This document shows, in pieces, positions 34,477-43,494 of a stretch of DNA of 55,778 nt. Under the pieces are notes generated by a model. The model did not search any database. It was not told where the DNA came from and saw only the letters and a list, made by a program, of their open reading frames with translations. Both the position numbers and the translations under genes were made by a program. Source of the DNA: Pseudomonas sp. MWU15-20650 (GTDB lineage Bacteria > Pseudomonadota > Gammaproteobacteria > Pseudomonadales > Pseudomonadaceae); assembly GCF_023242475.1 (NCBI RefSeq), contig NZ_JALJFG010000043.1:1-55778 (forward strand). The letters are read 5' to 3'. Numbering within the stretch: the first letter of the stretch is position 1; each line of letters begins with the position of its first letter.

Positions 34477-36009
34477 GTGACTGCGCTAAATCTGATTCCA
34501 GGCCAACTGAGCCTCGCCCAACTGCGGGCTATCTACCAGCAGCCGGTAACCCTCAGCCTGGATGACAGCGCCACGGCGCAGATCGAAGCCAGTGTTGCCT
34601 GCGTAGAGCAGATTCTCGCCGAGAATCGCACCGCCTACGGCATCAACACCGGTTTCGGCCTGCTGGCTTCGACCCGTATCGCCAGCGAAGACCTGGAAAA
34701 CCTCCAGCGCTCCCTGGTGCTGTCCCACGCCGCCGGTGTTGGTGAACCGATCAGCGATGCGCTGGTGCGGCTGGTCATGGTGCTCAAGGTCAACAGCCTC
34801 AGCCGTGGGTTCTCCGGGATTCGTCGTCAGGTGATCGACGCGCTGATCGCGCTGATCAACGCCGAGGTCTACCCACATATCCCGCTTAAAGGTTCGGTCG
34901 GTGCATCCGGCGACTTGGCGCCGTTGGCGCACATGTCCCTGGTGCTGCTGGGCGAAGGCAAGGCACGCTACAAAGGCGAATGGCTGGAGGCGACCCAAGC
35001 GCTGAAAGTGGCCGGCCTGACGCCGTTGACCCTGGCCGCCAAGGAGGGCCTGGCACTGCTCAACGGCACCCAGGTGTCCACCGCGTATGCCCTGCGGGGG
35101 CTGTTCGAAGGCGAAGACTTGTTCGCCGGTGCACTCGCGTGTGGTGGCCTGACGGTAGAAGCCGTGCTGGGCTCGCGCTCGCCGTTCGATGCGCGTATTC
35201 ATGCCGCTCGCGGCCAGCGGGGGCAGATCGATTCGGCCGCGGCCTATCGCGACCTGTTGGGTGAAAGCAGCCAGGTGTCGCAGTCGCACCAGAACTGCGA
35301 CAAGGTGCAAGACCCGTACTCGCTGCGCTGCCAGCCTCAGGTCATGGGCGCCTGCCTGACCCAGTTCCGCCAGGCTGCCGAAGTGCTGGTGGTCGAAGCC
35401 AACGCGGTGTCGGATAACCCGCTGGTATTTGCCGCTGAAGGCGACGTGATCTCCGGTGGTAACTTCCACGCCGAACCTGTGGCCATGGCGGCCGACAACA
35501 TGGCGCTGGCCATCGCTGAGATCGGCTCCCTGAGCGAGCGCCGTATCTCGTTGATGATGGACAAGCACATGTCGCAACTGCCGCCGTTCCTGGTGGGCAA
35601 TGGCGGAGTGAACTCCGGCTTCATGATCGCCCAGGTGACCGCTGCCGCGCTCGCCAGCGAAAACAAGGCATTGGCTCATCCCCATAGCGTCGACAGCCTG
35701 CCGACCTCGGCGAACCAGGAAGACCACGTGTCGATGGCGCCAGCTGCGGGCAAGCGTCTGTGGGAAATGGCCGAGAACACCCGTGGCATCCTCGCGGTGG
35801 AATGGCTCGCCGCATGCCAGGGCCTGGACCTGCGCGATGGCCTCAAGACGTCGCCCAAGCTGGAAAAAGCCCGCGGCATCCTGCGCGACAAAGTCGCCTT
35901 CTATGACAAGGACCGTTTCTTCGCCCCGGACATCAACGCCGCCAGCGAACTGCTCGCCACCCGCTGTCTGAATGAGCTGATGCCGGCCCAGTTGCTGCCG
36001 AGCCTGTAA
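34477..36009 (+). CDS. hutH: Histidine ammonia-lyase HutH2 (catalytic)
   Basis: Deaminates histidine to urocanate. The 510-residue protein contains the MIO-forming triad in GSVGASGDLAPLAH (Ala143-Ser144-Gly145), plus TAYGINTGFG (Tyr54), VLSHAAGVG, LLNGTQ, DPYSLRCQPQ, GGNFHAEP and NQEDHVSM, so all known active-site residues are in place. The GTG at 34477 is preferred to the ATG two codons upstream: AAGGAG ends seven bases before the GTG but only one base before the ATG, and MTALNLIPGQL fits known HutH N termini. It lies 38 bases after hutH1. Confidence 0.97.
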   Translation: MTALNLIPGQLSLAQLRAIYQQPVTLSLDDSATAQIEASVACVEQILAENRTAYGINTGFGLLASTRIASEDLENLQRSLVLSHAAGVGEPISDALVRLVMVLKVNSLSRGFSGIRRQVIDALIALINAEVYPHIPLKGSVGASGDLAPLAHMSLVLLGEGKARYKGEWLEATQALKVAGLTPLTLAAKEGLALLNGTQVSTAYALRGLFEGEDLFAGALACGGLTVEAVLGSRSPFDARIHAARGQRGQIDSAAAYRDLLGESSQVSQSHQNCDKVQDPYSLRCQPQVMGACLTQFRQAAEVLVVEANAVSDNPLVFAAEGDVISGGNFHAEPVAMAADNMALAIAEIGSLSERRISLMMDKHMSQLPPFLVGNGGVNSGFMIAQVTAAALASENKALAHPHSVDSLPTSANQEDHVSMAPAAGKRLWEMAENTRGILAVEWLAACQGLDLRDGLKTSPKLEKARGILRDKVAFYDKDRFFAPDINAASELLATRCLNELMPAQLLPSL

Positions 36010-36026
36010 GAGCGACACCGATCAAT

Positions 36027-36068
36027 GTGGGAGCCTTCGCAGCCTTGCTAAAGCTCGACAGCTCCTAC
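36027..36068. repeat. Degenerate REP hairpin
   Basis: GTGGGAGC and GCTCCTAC are the recognisable ends, with CTTCGCAGCC and CTTGCTAAAGC inside. It looks like a decayed REP between hutH2 and the histidine permease gene. Confidence 0.5.
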
Positions 36069-36103
36069 ATTTGATCTTCTGCAGATCCAGACTTTCTCGG
36101 GAT

Positions 36104-36111
36104 AAGAATAA
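36104..36111 (+). promoter_or_regulatory. Crc/Hfq-type CA motif before the histidine permease gene
   Basis: AAGAATAA fits AAnAAnAA and lies 14 bases before the ATG, immediately before the ribosome site. Confidence 0.45.
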
Positions 36112-36124
36112 TTAGGGAAGAGAA

Positions 36125-37534
36125 ATGCACCAGCAAGAAAAAGGTTTGAAACGCGGGCTCACCGCCCGACATATTCGCTTCATGGCACTCGGCTCCGCGA
36201 TCGGCACCGGGTTGTTCTACGGCTCTGCCTCCGCGATCCAAATGGCCGGCCCCGCCGTGCTGCTGGCCTACCTGATCGGCGGCGCCGCAGTGTTCATGGT
36301 AATGCGCGCCCTCGGTGAAATGGCGGTGCACAACCCAGTGTCCGGCTCCTTCGGCCAGTACGCCAGCACCTACCTGGGCCCCATGGCCGGGTTTATCCTC
36401 GGCTGGACCTACGCGTTTGAAATGATCATCGTCTGCCTGGCTGACGTCACCGCCTTCGGCATCTACATGGGCTTCTGGTTTCCCGAGGTCGCACGTTGGG
36501 TCTGGGTGCTCGGCATTGTGTTCCTGATCGGCGGCCTGAACCTGTGCAACGTCAAAGTCTTTGGCGAGATGGAGTTCTGGTTGTCGCTGCTCAAGGTCGG
36601 CGCCATCGTGGCGATGATCCTCGGCGGGTTCGGCATCATGCTGTTCGGCATTCACTCGGCAGGCCAATCCCCGGCCAGTGGCCTGAGTAACCTCTGGGCC
36701 CACGGCGGCTTCATGCCCAACGGCATCGGTGGCCTGATCGCTTCTTTTGCGGTGGTAATGTTCGCTTTTGGCGGCATCGAAATCATCGGCATCACCGCCG
36801 GTGAGGCCAAGGACCCGCAACGAGTGATCCCCAAGGCGATCAACGCCGTGCCGCTGCGTATCCTGTTGTTCTACGTGCTGACCTTGTTCGTGTTGATGGC
36901 GATCTACCCATGGCCGCAGATCGGTAGCCAGGGCAGTCCGTTTGTGCAGATCTTCAGCAATCTAGGGATTGGCTCGGCCGCGACTATCCTCAACATCGTG
37001 GTGATCTCGGCGGCCGTGTCGGCGATTAACAGCGACATCTTCGGCGCCGGGCGCATGATGTATGGCCTGGCACAGCAAGGGCAGGCACCCAAGGGCTTCG
37101 CCCAGTTGTCCAAGCAAGGTGTGCCGTGGATGACCGTGGTGGTCATGGGCGCGGCGTTGCTCGGCGGTGTGGTGCTCAACTACCTGATCCCGGAAAACGT
37201 GTTCCTGTTGATTGCCTCGATTGCCACCTTCGCCACGGTGTGGGTCTGGCTGATGATTCTGTTCACCCAGGTCGCCATGCGCCGCTCGATGACCCAGGCG
37301 CAGGTCGCGCAACTGAAATTCCCGGTGCCGTTCTGGCCCTATGCGCCGGCAGCGGCCATTGTGTTCATGCTGTTTGTGTTTGGCGTGCTTGGCTACTTCC
37401 CGGACACCCAGGCGGCCTTGCTGGTCGGCGCCGTGTGGATCGTGCTGCTGGTGGTCGCGTACCTGCTGTGGGTCAAGCCCGCCGCCGGGCAAGCGGCCAA
37501 GGTCGATTACGATCCGGTTTTGTCTCATCAATAA
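36125..37534 (+). CDS. hutT: AAT-family amino-acid permease, probable histidine transporter
   Basis: 469-residue inner-membrane permease of the amino acid transporter (APC) family with about 12 hydrophobic segments. The family start GLKRGLTARHIRFMALGSAIGTGLFYGSA contains the helix-1 GS-IGTGLF substrate motif. Similar to ProY-type permeases. Its place between hutH2 and hutI indicates histidine; the locus in SBW25 calls it hutTh (from memory). With the ABC importer HutXWV the cell has two histidine routes here. Confidence 0.9.
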   Translation: MHQQEKGLKRGLTARHIRFMALGSAIGTGLFYGSASAIQMAGPAVLLAYLIGGAAVFMVMRALGEMAVHNPVSGSFGQYASTYLGPMAGFILGWTYAFEMIIVCLADVTAFGIYMGFWFPEVARWVWVLGIVFLIGGLNLCNVKVFGEMEFWLSLLKVGAIVAMILGGFGIMLFGIHSAGQSPASGLSNLWAHGGFMPNGIGGLIASFAVVMFAFGGIEIIGITAGEAKDPQRVIPKAINAVPLRILLFYVLTLFVLMAIYPWPQIGSQGSPFVQIFSNLGIGSAATILNIVVISAAVSAINSDIFGAGRMMYGLAQQGQAPKGFAQLSKQGVPWMTVVVMGAALLGGVVLNYLIPENVFLLIASIATFATVWVWLMILFTQVAMRRSMTQAQVAQLKFPVPFWPYAPAAAIVFMLFVFGVLGYFPDTQAALLVGAVWIVLLVVAYLLWVKPAAGQAAKVDYDPVLSHQ

Positions 37535-37549
37535 CTTAGGGAGGCGTTG

Positions 37550-38755
37550 ATGAAAACGCTTTGGCAACACTGCCACGTCGCAACCATGGCCGACGGCAAA
37601 TACTCGATCATCGAGGATGCCGCCATGGTGACTGCGGGTGTACTCATCGAGTGGATCGGCCCCCGCAGCCAAGCGCCAACGGCGGATTACGCCCAGGTGC
37701 ATGACCTGCAAGGCGCGTGGGTCACCCCCGGGCTGATCGACTGCCACACCCACACGGTGTTTGGCGGCAATCGCAGCGGCGAATTCGAGCAACGCCTCGA
37801 AGGCGTCAGCTATGCCGAGATCGCGGCCAAGGGCGGCGGTATTGCCAGCACTGTGCGCGCGACCCGCGCGGCCACGGAAGATGAACTGTTTGTCAGCGCT
37901 GAAAAGCGCCTGCGCAGTTTGCTGCGTGACGGTGTCACTACGGTAGAGATCAAGTCCGGCTACGGGCTGGACCTGGCCAACGAACGCAAGATGTTGCGCG
38001 TGGCCCGGCGCCTGGGTGAAACGCTGCCGGTCAGTGTGCGCGCCACGTGCCTGGCCGCTCACGCGCTGCCGCCGGAGTACAAGGACCGCGCCGACGACTA
38101 CATCGAGCACATCTGCAACGAGATGCTGCCGGCTCTGGCGGCAGAGGGGCTGGTGGACGCGGTAGACGCGTTCTGTGAATACCTGGCGTTTTCCCCCGAG
38201 CAGGTTGAGCGTGTGTTTAAAGTCGCCCAGCAACTCGGCGTGCCGGTAAAGCTGCACGCCGAGCAACTGTCGTCGCTGCACGGCTCCAGCCTGGCCGCGC
38301 GTTACCAGGCGTTGTCGGCGGACCACCTGGAATTCATGACCGAAGAAGACGCCATCGCCATGGCCGCTTCCGGCACTGTCGCCGTCTTGCTGCCAGGGGC
38401 TTTCTACTTCTTGCGCGAAACCCAACTGCCGCCGATGGAGGCCCTGCGCAAGCACGGTGTGAAGATCGCCATTGCCAGCGACCTCAACCCCGGTACCTCG
38501 CCTGCGTTGTCCGTGCGGCTGATGCTGAACATGGCCTGCACCCTGTTCCGCATGACCCCGGAAGAAGCCCTGGCCGGTGCCACGCAACACGCCGCCACCG
38601 CGCTGGGCATGGGCGACACCCACGGCTCCCTGGAAGTGGGCAAGGTCGCTGACTTTGTCGCCTGGCAGATCGATCGTCCTGCCGACCTGGCTTACTGGCT
38701 GGGCGGCGAGCTGGATAAACGCGTCGTGCGCCATGGCGTCGATGTCACTGTTTAA
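37550..38755 (+). CDS. hutI: Imidazolonepropionase HutI
   Basis: Opens the ring of imidazolone-5-propionate to give N-formimino-L-glutamate. The 401-residue amidohydrolase has the metal motif DCHTHTVFGGNR (near residue 66), VEIKSGYGLDL, LHAEQLSS and a metal-ligand aspartate in IASDLNPGT. The ATG at 37550 follows AGGGAGG; a TTG one codon upstream is unlikely. It lies 15 bases after the permease gene. Confidence 0.97.
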   Translation: MKTLWQHCHVATMADGKYSIIEDAAMVTAGVLIEWIGPRSQAPTADYAQVHDLQGAWVTPGLIDCHTHTVFGGNRSGEFEQRLEGVSYAEIAAKGGGIASTVRATRAATEDELFVSAEKRLRSLLRDGVTTVEIKSGYGLDLANERKMLRVARRLGETLPVSVRATCLAAHALPPEYKDRADDYIEHICNEMLPALAAEGLVDAVDAFCEYLAFSPEQVERVFKVAQQLGVPVKLHAEQLSSLHGSSLAARYQALSADHLEFMTEEDAIAMAASGTVAVLLPGAFYFLRETQLPPMEALRKHGVKIAIASDLNPGTSPALSVRLMLNMACTLFRMTPEEALAGATQHAATALGMGDTHGSLEVGKVADFVAWQIDRPADLAYWLGGELDKRVVRHGVDVTV

Positions 38756-38766
38756 GGAGCGCTGTT

Positions 38767-39567
38767 GTGGATAAGGTTCTGACATTCAAACAAGGCCGCG
38801 TGCCGCTGCTGATCAGCATGCCCCACGCCGGCCTGCGTCTTACGCCTGTGGTCGAGGCCGGGTTGATCCCTGAGGCGCAAAGCCTGCCGGACACCGACTG
38901 GCACATCCCTGTGTTGTATGACTTTGCCCAAGCGCTGGGCGCCAGTACTTTGGCGGCGGAGTACTCGCGGTTTGTCATCGATTTGAACCGGCCCTCCGAT
39001 AACAAACCGCTCTACGCGGGTGCTACCACCGGCCTGTACCCGGAGACGCTGTTTGATGGCGTGCCGTTGTTCCGTGACGGGCACACTCCGTCCGAGGAAG
39101 AGCGCGCGACCTACCTGCAAAAGATCTGGGGCCCTTATCACCGTAAGCTGCAAGAGGAGCTGGCACGCCTCAAGGCCGAGTTCGGCTATGCGTTGCTGTT
39201 CGATGCGCATTCGATCCGCTCGGTGATCCCGCACCTGTTCGAGGGCAAGCTGCCGGACTTCAACCTCGGCACCTTCAACGGCGCCGCGTGCGACCCGCAA
39301 CTGGCCAGCCAATTGGAAGCCATCTGCGCCACGCATCCGCAGTACACCCATGTGCTGAACGGACGCTTCAAGGGCGGCCACATTACCCGCCACTACGGCG
39401 ACCCGGCGCAGGATATCCATGCTGTGCAATTGGAACTGTGCCAGAGCACCTACATGGAGGAGTTTGAGCCGTTCCGTTATCGCCCCGACCTTGCCGAGCC
39501 GACGCGGGTGGTGTTGAGGCAGTTGCTGGAAGGATTCCTGGCTTGGGGAAAGGAACACTACCGGTAA
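38767..39567 (+). CDS. hutG: N-formylglutamate deformylase HutG
   Basis: Last step of the pathway: N-formylglutamate to glutamate and formate. The 266-residue product starts with GTG after AAGGAGCGCTGTT and has the family sequence SMPHAGLRLTP near the N terminus, IDLNRPSDNKPLYAG, and FDAHSIRS, all expected metal and substrate contacts. Eleven bases separate it from hutI. It pairs functionally with HutF at the other end of the locus. Confidence 0.96.
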   Translation: MDKVLTFKQGRVPLLISMPHAGLRLTPVVEAGLIPEAQSLPDTDWHIPVLYDFAQALGASTLAAEYSRFVIDLNRPSDNKPLYAGATTGLYPETLFDGVPLFRDGHTPSEEERATYLQKIWGPYHRKLQEELARLKAEFGYALLFDAHSIRSVIPHLFEGKLPDFNLGTFNGAACDPQLASQLEAICATHPQYTHVLNGRFKGGHITRHYGDPAQDIHAVQLELCQSTYMEEFEPFRYRPDLAEPTRVVLRQLLEGFLAWGKEHYR

Positions 39568-39590
39568 TTTTTGGTGCCGCTGCAACAGCT

Positions 39591-39674
39591 TTCGCGAGCC
39601 AACCCGCTCCCACATTTCGAGCGCATTCTCATGATGGATCGCGCTCAAGTGTGGGAGCGGGCTTGCTCGTGAAG
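39591..39674. repeat. REP pair of a second class
   Basis: TTCGCGAGCCAACCCGCTCCCACAT faces GTGTGGGAGCGGGCTTGCTCGTGAA. The core GTGGGAGCGGGCTTGCTCG differs from the main class at several fixed positions. It marks the end of the hut locus. Confidence 0.85.
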
Positions 39675-39809
39675 ACGGACTGGCAGTCGCCACAGTGCAA
39701 GTGTCGGTCGCCACAGGTCGAGTTCACCAAGGTTTCGCTAGGTAAGGTTGTGGATACGGCGCATCAGACGCCATCCCCACAATAAAAACTGCCGAGTGAG
39801 ATTTCTTCC

Positions 39810-40751
39810 ATGAAACGACTATTGTTGACCCTCACCGGCGCGGCATTGCTCAGTGCCAGTGCCCAAACCATGGCCGCTGAACCGGCTTCCTGCAAAACCG
39901 TGCGCATGGGCGTGGTCAGTTGGACTGACGTGATTGCCACTTCCGGTATGGCCGACGTGCTGCTCAATGGCCTGGGCTACGACAGCAAGCAGACCAGCGC
40001 CGTGCAGCAGATCATCTTTGCCGGCATCCGCGACAAACGCCTGGATATCTTCCTGGGCTATTGGAAACCGGCGATGGACAACAACATCGCGCCGTTCCTG
40101 GCGGCCAAGCAGGTCAAGGTGTTCGACACGCCCAGCCTGGCCGACGCCCAGGCCACCCTGGCTGTGCCGCAATATGTCGCCGATGCCGGGTTGAAAACCT
40201 TTGCAGACATTGCCCGCTTCAAGGACCCACTGGGCGGCAAGATCTATGGCATCGAGCCGGGCAGCGGCGCCAATACCGATATCCAGAAAATGATCGACAC
40301 CAACCACTTTGGCCTGGGGGGCTTCAAGTTGGTGGCCTCTGGCGAGGCGGGCATGCTCGCCGCCGTGCAGCGTGCGGTGAACCGCAAGGAGTTCGTGGTG
40401 TTTGTGGGCTGGACGCCGCACCCGATGAACATCAACATGAAAATGGCCTACCTCACCGGCAGTGAGGACGTGTTTGGGCCCAATGAAGGCCGTGCCACGG
40501 TTTCCACGGTGACTGCGCCGGACTTTGCCGAACGTTGCCCGAATGCCAACCGGTTGCTCACCAACCTCACGTTCACCTCCGCCCAGGAAAGCCAACTGAT
40601 GGTCCCGATCATGGAGCGCCAGTCGCCCCAGGAGGTGGCCAAGCAATGGTTGCGTGAGCATCCCGAGGATTTGCAGCGCTGGTTGGCGGGGGTGACGGCG
40701 TTTGATGGCCAGGATGGCGTGACGGCCGTACAGGCGAGCCTCAAACCTTAA
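39810..40751 (+). CDS. Choline/betaine-type ABC binding protein, orphan
   Basis: 313-residue periplasmic protein with a signal peptide ending near TMAAE (about residue 23) and the ChoX-type fold of choline-binding proteins. Aromatic residues at the positions expected to cage a trimethylammonium group are present: Trp38 (VSWTD), Trp85 (LGYWKP), Tyr122 (VPQYV) and Trp201 (VGWTPHP). No permease or ATPase adjoins, so it probably serves a transporter encoded elsewhere, as several pseudomonad choline/carnitine/betaine binding proteins do. It is a distant paralogue of HutX. Whether choline, betaine or carnitine is the ligand cannot be decided here. Confidence 0.82.
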   Translation: MKRLLLTLTGAALLSASAQTMAAEPASCKTVRMGVVSWTDVIATSGMADVLLNGLGYDSKQTSAVQQIIFAGIRDKRLDIFLGYWKPAMDNNIAPFLAAKQVKVFDTPSLADAQATLAVPQYVADAGLKTFADIARFKDPLGGKIYGIEPGSGANTDIQKMIDTNHFGLGGFKLVASGEAGMLAAVQRAVNRKEFVVFVGWTPHPMNINMKMAYLTGSEDVFGPNEGRATVSTVTAPDFAERCPNANRLLTNLTFTSAQESQLMVPIMERQSPQEVAKQWLREHPEDLQRWLAGVTAFDGQDGVTAVQASLKP

Positions 40752-40789
40752 GCCAAATGAAGATCCAAATGTGCTAGAGATCATTGCGT

Positions 40790-41719
40790 ATGTATCCCAT
40801 ATCCCCGCAACTTGCAGCCTTCGTCGCCAAGACAGAGTCTTTCACCAGCGACGATTCGTCGTTGGCGGGCTTGCGCCACGGCTATGACCGCATGTGCCAG
40901 GCGTTCACCCCACCACGGCCGCCTGGGCTATTGGTGTCGGACTTTTCCTTGTCTGGAGTCGGCGTGCGTAGTTATCGGCCCAAGGCGTCGACGCCGTCCG
41001 AAGGTTGGCCATGCCTTCTTTATATACACGGTGGCGGCTGGGTGGTCGGCGGGTTGGACTCCCACGACTTCATCTGTTTCGAACTCGCGAGCGCGTTGCA
41101 CGTGCTGGTGATCGCCATCGACTACCGTTTGGCGCCGGAGCACCCGTTTCCCGCAGCGTACGAGGATTGTCGTGCCGTGTGGCAGGCGATCCACGTGGGC
41201 GAGAGCCCGCACGCCATTGACCGGCAGCGGGTGGTCGTGATGGGCGACAGCGCCGGCGGCAGCTTGGCGGCGGCGTTGTGCCTGGGCCTGCGGGACGACG
41301 GGCAGTCGCTGCCCCGTGCCCAAGTACTCATCTACCCGGGCCTGGGCGGCCCGCCCGATTTGCCGTCACGGCGTGACTGCCAGGATGCGCCCTTGCTCAG
41401 CAGCGCGGACACCGACGGCTACCTGGCGCTGTATTGCCCGGGCCCAGGCAAACCGTCCGCCTACGCCATGCCGCTGTTGGCCGAGGCTTTCAGCGGTTTA
41501 CCCAAGGCGCTGATCGCTGTGGCCCAGTACGACCCACTGCGCGACGACGGCAGGCTCTACGCCGAACGCCTGCAAGCGGCGGCAGTGGAAACCGTCCTGT
41601 ATCCCGGCAAGGGCCTCGTGCACGGCTGTTTGCGCGCGCGTGGCCAGGTGGCGGAGGTCGACCAGCTGTACCGTTATCTGCTGGCTTACCTGGGGAGGGA
41701 ACTACTGACACAGGTCTAA
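40790..41719 (+). CDS. Alpha/beta hydrolase of the hormone-sensitive-lipase family
   Basis: 309 residues with the oxyanion motif HGGGWVVGG (about residues 83-91), the nucleophile elbow GDSAGGS, a catalytic Asp candidate in YDPLRDDG and His in GLVHGCLRA: family IV carboxylesterase. No signal peptide, so it is cytoplasmic. It starts 38 bases after the choline-type binding protein in the same direction, so the two may share a transcript. The ATG at 40790 has only a weak ribosome site. The substrate is unknown; an ester taken up with the neighbouring protein is one possibility. Confidence 0.87.
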   Translation: MYPISPQLAAFVAKTESFTSDDSSLAGLRHGYDRMCQAFTPPRPPGLLVSDFSLSGVGVRSYRPKASTPSEGWPCLLYIHGGGWVVGGLDSHDFICFELASALHVLVIAIDYRLAPEHPFPAAYEDCRAVWQAIHVGESPHAIDRQRVVVMGDSAGGSLAAALCLGLRDDGQSLPRAQVLIYPGLGGPPDLPSRRDCQDAPLLSSADTDGYLALYCPGPGKPSAYAMPLLAEAFSGLPKALIAVAQYDPLRDDGRLYAERLQAAAVETVLYPGKGLVHGCLRARGQVAEVDQLYRYLLAYLGRELLTQV

Positions 41720-41822
41720 GTGCTCAAGGACATGCTCATTGCACAATTCGGGTTTATGATGCCAGACGGCAAAATAATAGACGTCCCCCCAGGGATGAAC
41801 CCGACCCCTTACGGAGCGCGCA

Positions 41823-42794
41823 ATGCAGACTTGGTACCCGCAGATCAAACCCTACGCCCGGCACGATCTGGCCGTCGATGACATTCACACGCTGTACGTC
41901 GATGAAAGTGGCTCCCCCGAAGGCTTGCCTGTCGTATTCATCCATGGTGGCCCAGGCTCCGGTTGCGACGCCCAGAGCCGTTGCTACTTCGATCCGAACC
42001 TTTATCGCATTGTCACTTTCGACCAGCGCGGCTGCGGCCGCTCCACGCCTCGCGCCAACCTTGAAAACAACACCACCTGGGATCTGGTCGCCGACCTTGA
42101 GCGCATCCGCGAGCACCTGGGCATCGACAAATGGGTATTGTTCGGCGGCTCCTGGGGCTCGACGTTGGCCCTGGCCTACGCGCAAACCCATCCCGAGCGC
42201 GTGCATGGCCTGATCGTGCGCGGTATTTTCCTGGCGCGCCCACAGGACATTCACTGGTTCTACCAAGAGGGGGCGAGCCGCCTGTTCCCGGATTACTGGC
42301 AGGACTATCTGGCGCCGATCCCGCAGGACGAACGCCACAATATGGTTGCGGCTTATCACAAGCGTCTGACCGGCAACGACCAGATCGCCCAGATGCACGC
42401 GGCCAAAGCCTGGTCTGGCTGGGAAGGCCGCATGCTGGGCCTGTGCCCGAGCCCGCAGCATGTCGAGCGGTTTTCCGAGCCGCAACGCGCCTTGTCGATC
42501 GCACGCATCGAGTGCCACTACTTCACCAACAACTCTTTCCTGGAACCCAACCAGCTGATTCGCGATATGCACAAGATCGCCCATCTGCCTGGCGTCATCA
42601 TCCATGGCCGCTACGATATGATCTGCCCGCTGGATAATGCCTGGGAGCTGCATCAGGCGTGGCCCAACAGCGAGCTGCAGGTGATTCGCGAGGCCGGCCA
42701 TGCCGCGTCGGAGCCCGGTATTACCGACGCCCTGGTGCGTGCGACCGGCGAAATGGCGCGGCGCCTGCTCGATCTGCCGCCAGAAGAAGCATGA
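41823..42794 (+). CDS. pip: Proline iminopeptidase
   Basis: Cytoplasmic serine peptidase removing N-terminal proline from peptides. The 323-residue product has HGGPGSGCD, the nucleophile motif GGSWGSTLALAY, GRYDMICP and the catalytic His in EAGHAASEP, as in the S33 family. Its stop overlaps the dtd start by four bases (ATGA), a conserved pair in pseudomonads. Confidence 0.96.
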   Translation: MQTWYPQIKPYARHDLAVDDIHTLYVDESGSPEGLPVVFIHGGPGSGCDAQSRCYFDPNLYRIVTFDQRGCGRSTPRANLENNTTWDLVADLERIREHLGIDKWVLFGGSWGSTLALAYAQTHPERVHGLIVRGIFLARPQDIHWFYQEGASRLFPDYWQDYLAPIPQDERHNMVAAYHKRLTGNDQIAQMHAAKAWSGWEGRMLGLCPSPQHVERFSEPQRALSIARIECHYFTNNSFLEPNQLIRDMHKIAHLPGVIIHGRYDMICPLDNAWELHQAWPNSELQVIREAGHAASEPGITDALVRATGEMARRLLDLPPEEA

Positions 42795-43228
42795 AGGGCC
42801 TGTTGCAACGGGTGCGTGGCGCCCGGGTCGAGGTAGCGGGTGAGGTTGTGGGCGCGATTGACCAGGGGTTATTGGTGCTGGTGGCGGTCGAACCTGCAGA
42901 TACCCCCGAGAGCGCCGACAAACTGTTGCACAAGCTGCTTAACTATCGGGTGTTCAGCGACGAGGAGGGCAAGATGAACCTGTCGCTCAAGGAGATTGAG
43001 GGCGGTTTGTTGCTCGTGTCGCAGTTCACCCTGGCGGCGGACACTAAAAGCGGGCTGCGGCCAAGCTTCTCCACCGCGGCCCCTCCGGCGTTGGGAGCGG
43101 CGCTTTTTGATCACTTGTTGTTACAAGCGCAACAATTGCATGGCAAGGTGGCGTCAGGGCGTTTTGGCGCGGATATGCAGGTGCATTTGGTCAATGATGG
43201 CCCTGTGACCTTCCTCTTACAGACATGA
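42791..43228 (+). CDS. dtd: D-aminoacyl-tRNA deacylase
   Basis: Removes D-amino acids wrongly attached to tRNA, as well as glycine from tRNA-Ala. The 145-residue protein carries the two active-site motifs, SQFTLAAD (about 78-85) and NDGPVTFLL at the C terminus. ATG at 42791 is coupled to pip. The 266-base stretch that follows, to opgG, shows no gene I can support. Confidence 0.96.
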   Translation: MKGLLQRVRGARVEVAGEVVGAIDQGLLVLVAVEPADTPESADKLLHKLLNYRVFSDEEGKMNLSLKEIEGGLLLVSQFTLAADTKSGLRPSFSTAAPPALGAALFDHLLLQAQQLHGKVASGRFGADMQVHLVNDGPVTFLLQT

Positions 43229-43494
43229 ATGTATTAAAAACGACTTTAATGCCTAAAAACGCAGGGTTTCGCTACAAATACTTCGCTGCCCCTGATGCGT
43301 TGTATCGCGTGCTGCTAGATAATCGCGCGCTACGGGGATCAGCGTTGTTTGGTCCATTTTTGACTTAGGTAGAGACTTGTCCGATAGCCTTTGGGGAATC
43401 ATTTTGTCCCAGGGGAGTCGGAACAATGCTCGCCAACCTGGCATATAGATAGCTGGCCGTTGGTTTTTTGATCTGTTTTCGGCGAGGGTTGCTC

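Noticed and set aside
43229..43494. Possible small gene or RNA between dtd and opgG
   Set aside because: Short frames on both strands lack ribosome sites and protein-like composition; I see no hairpin with a T tract. It is more likely the opgG promoter region.
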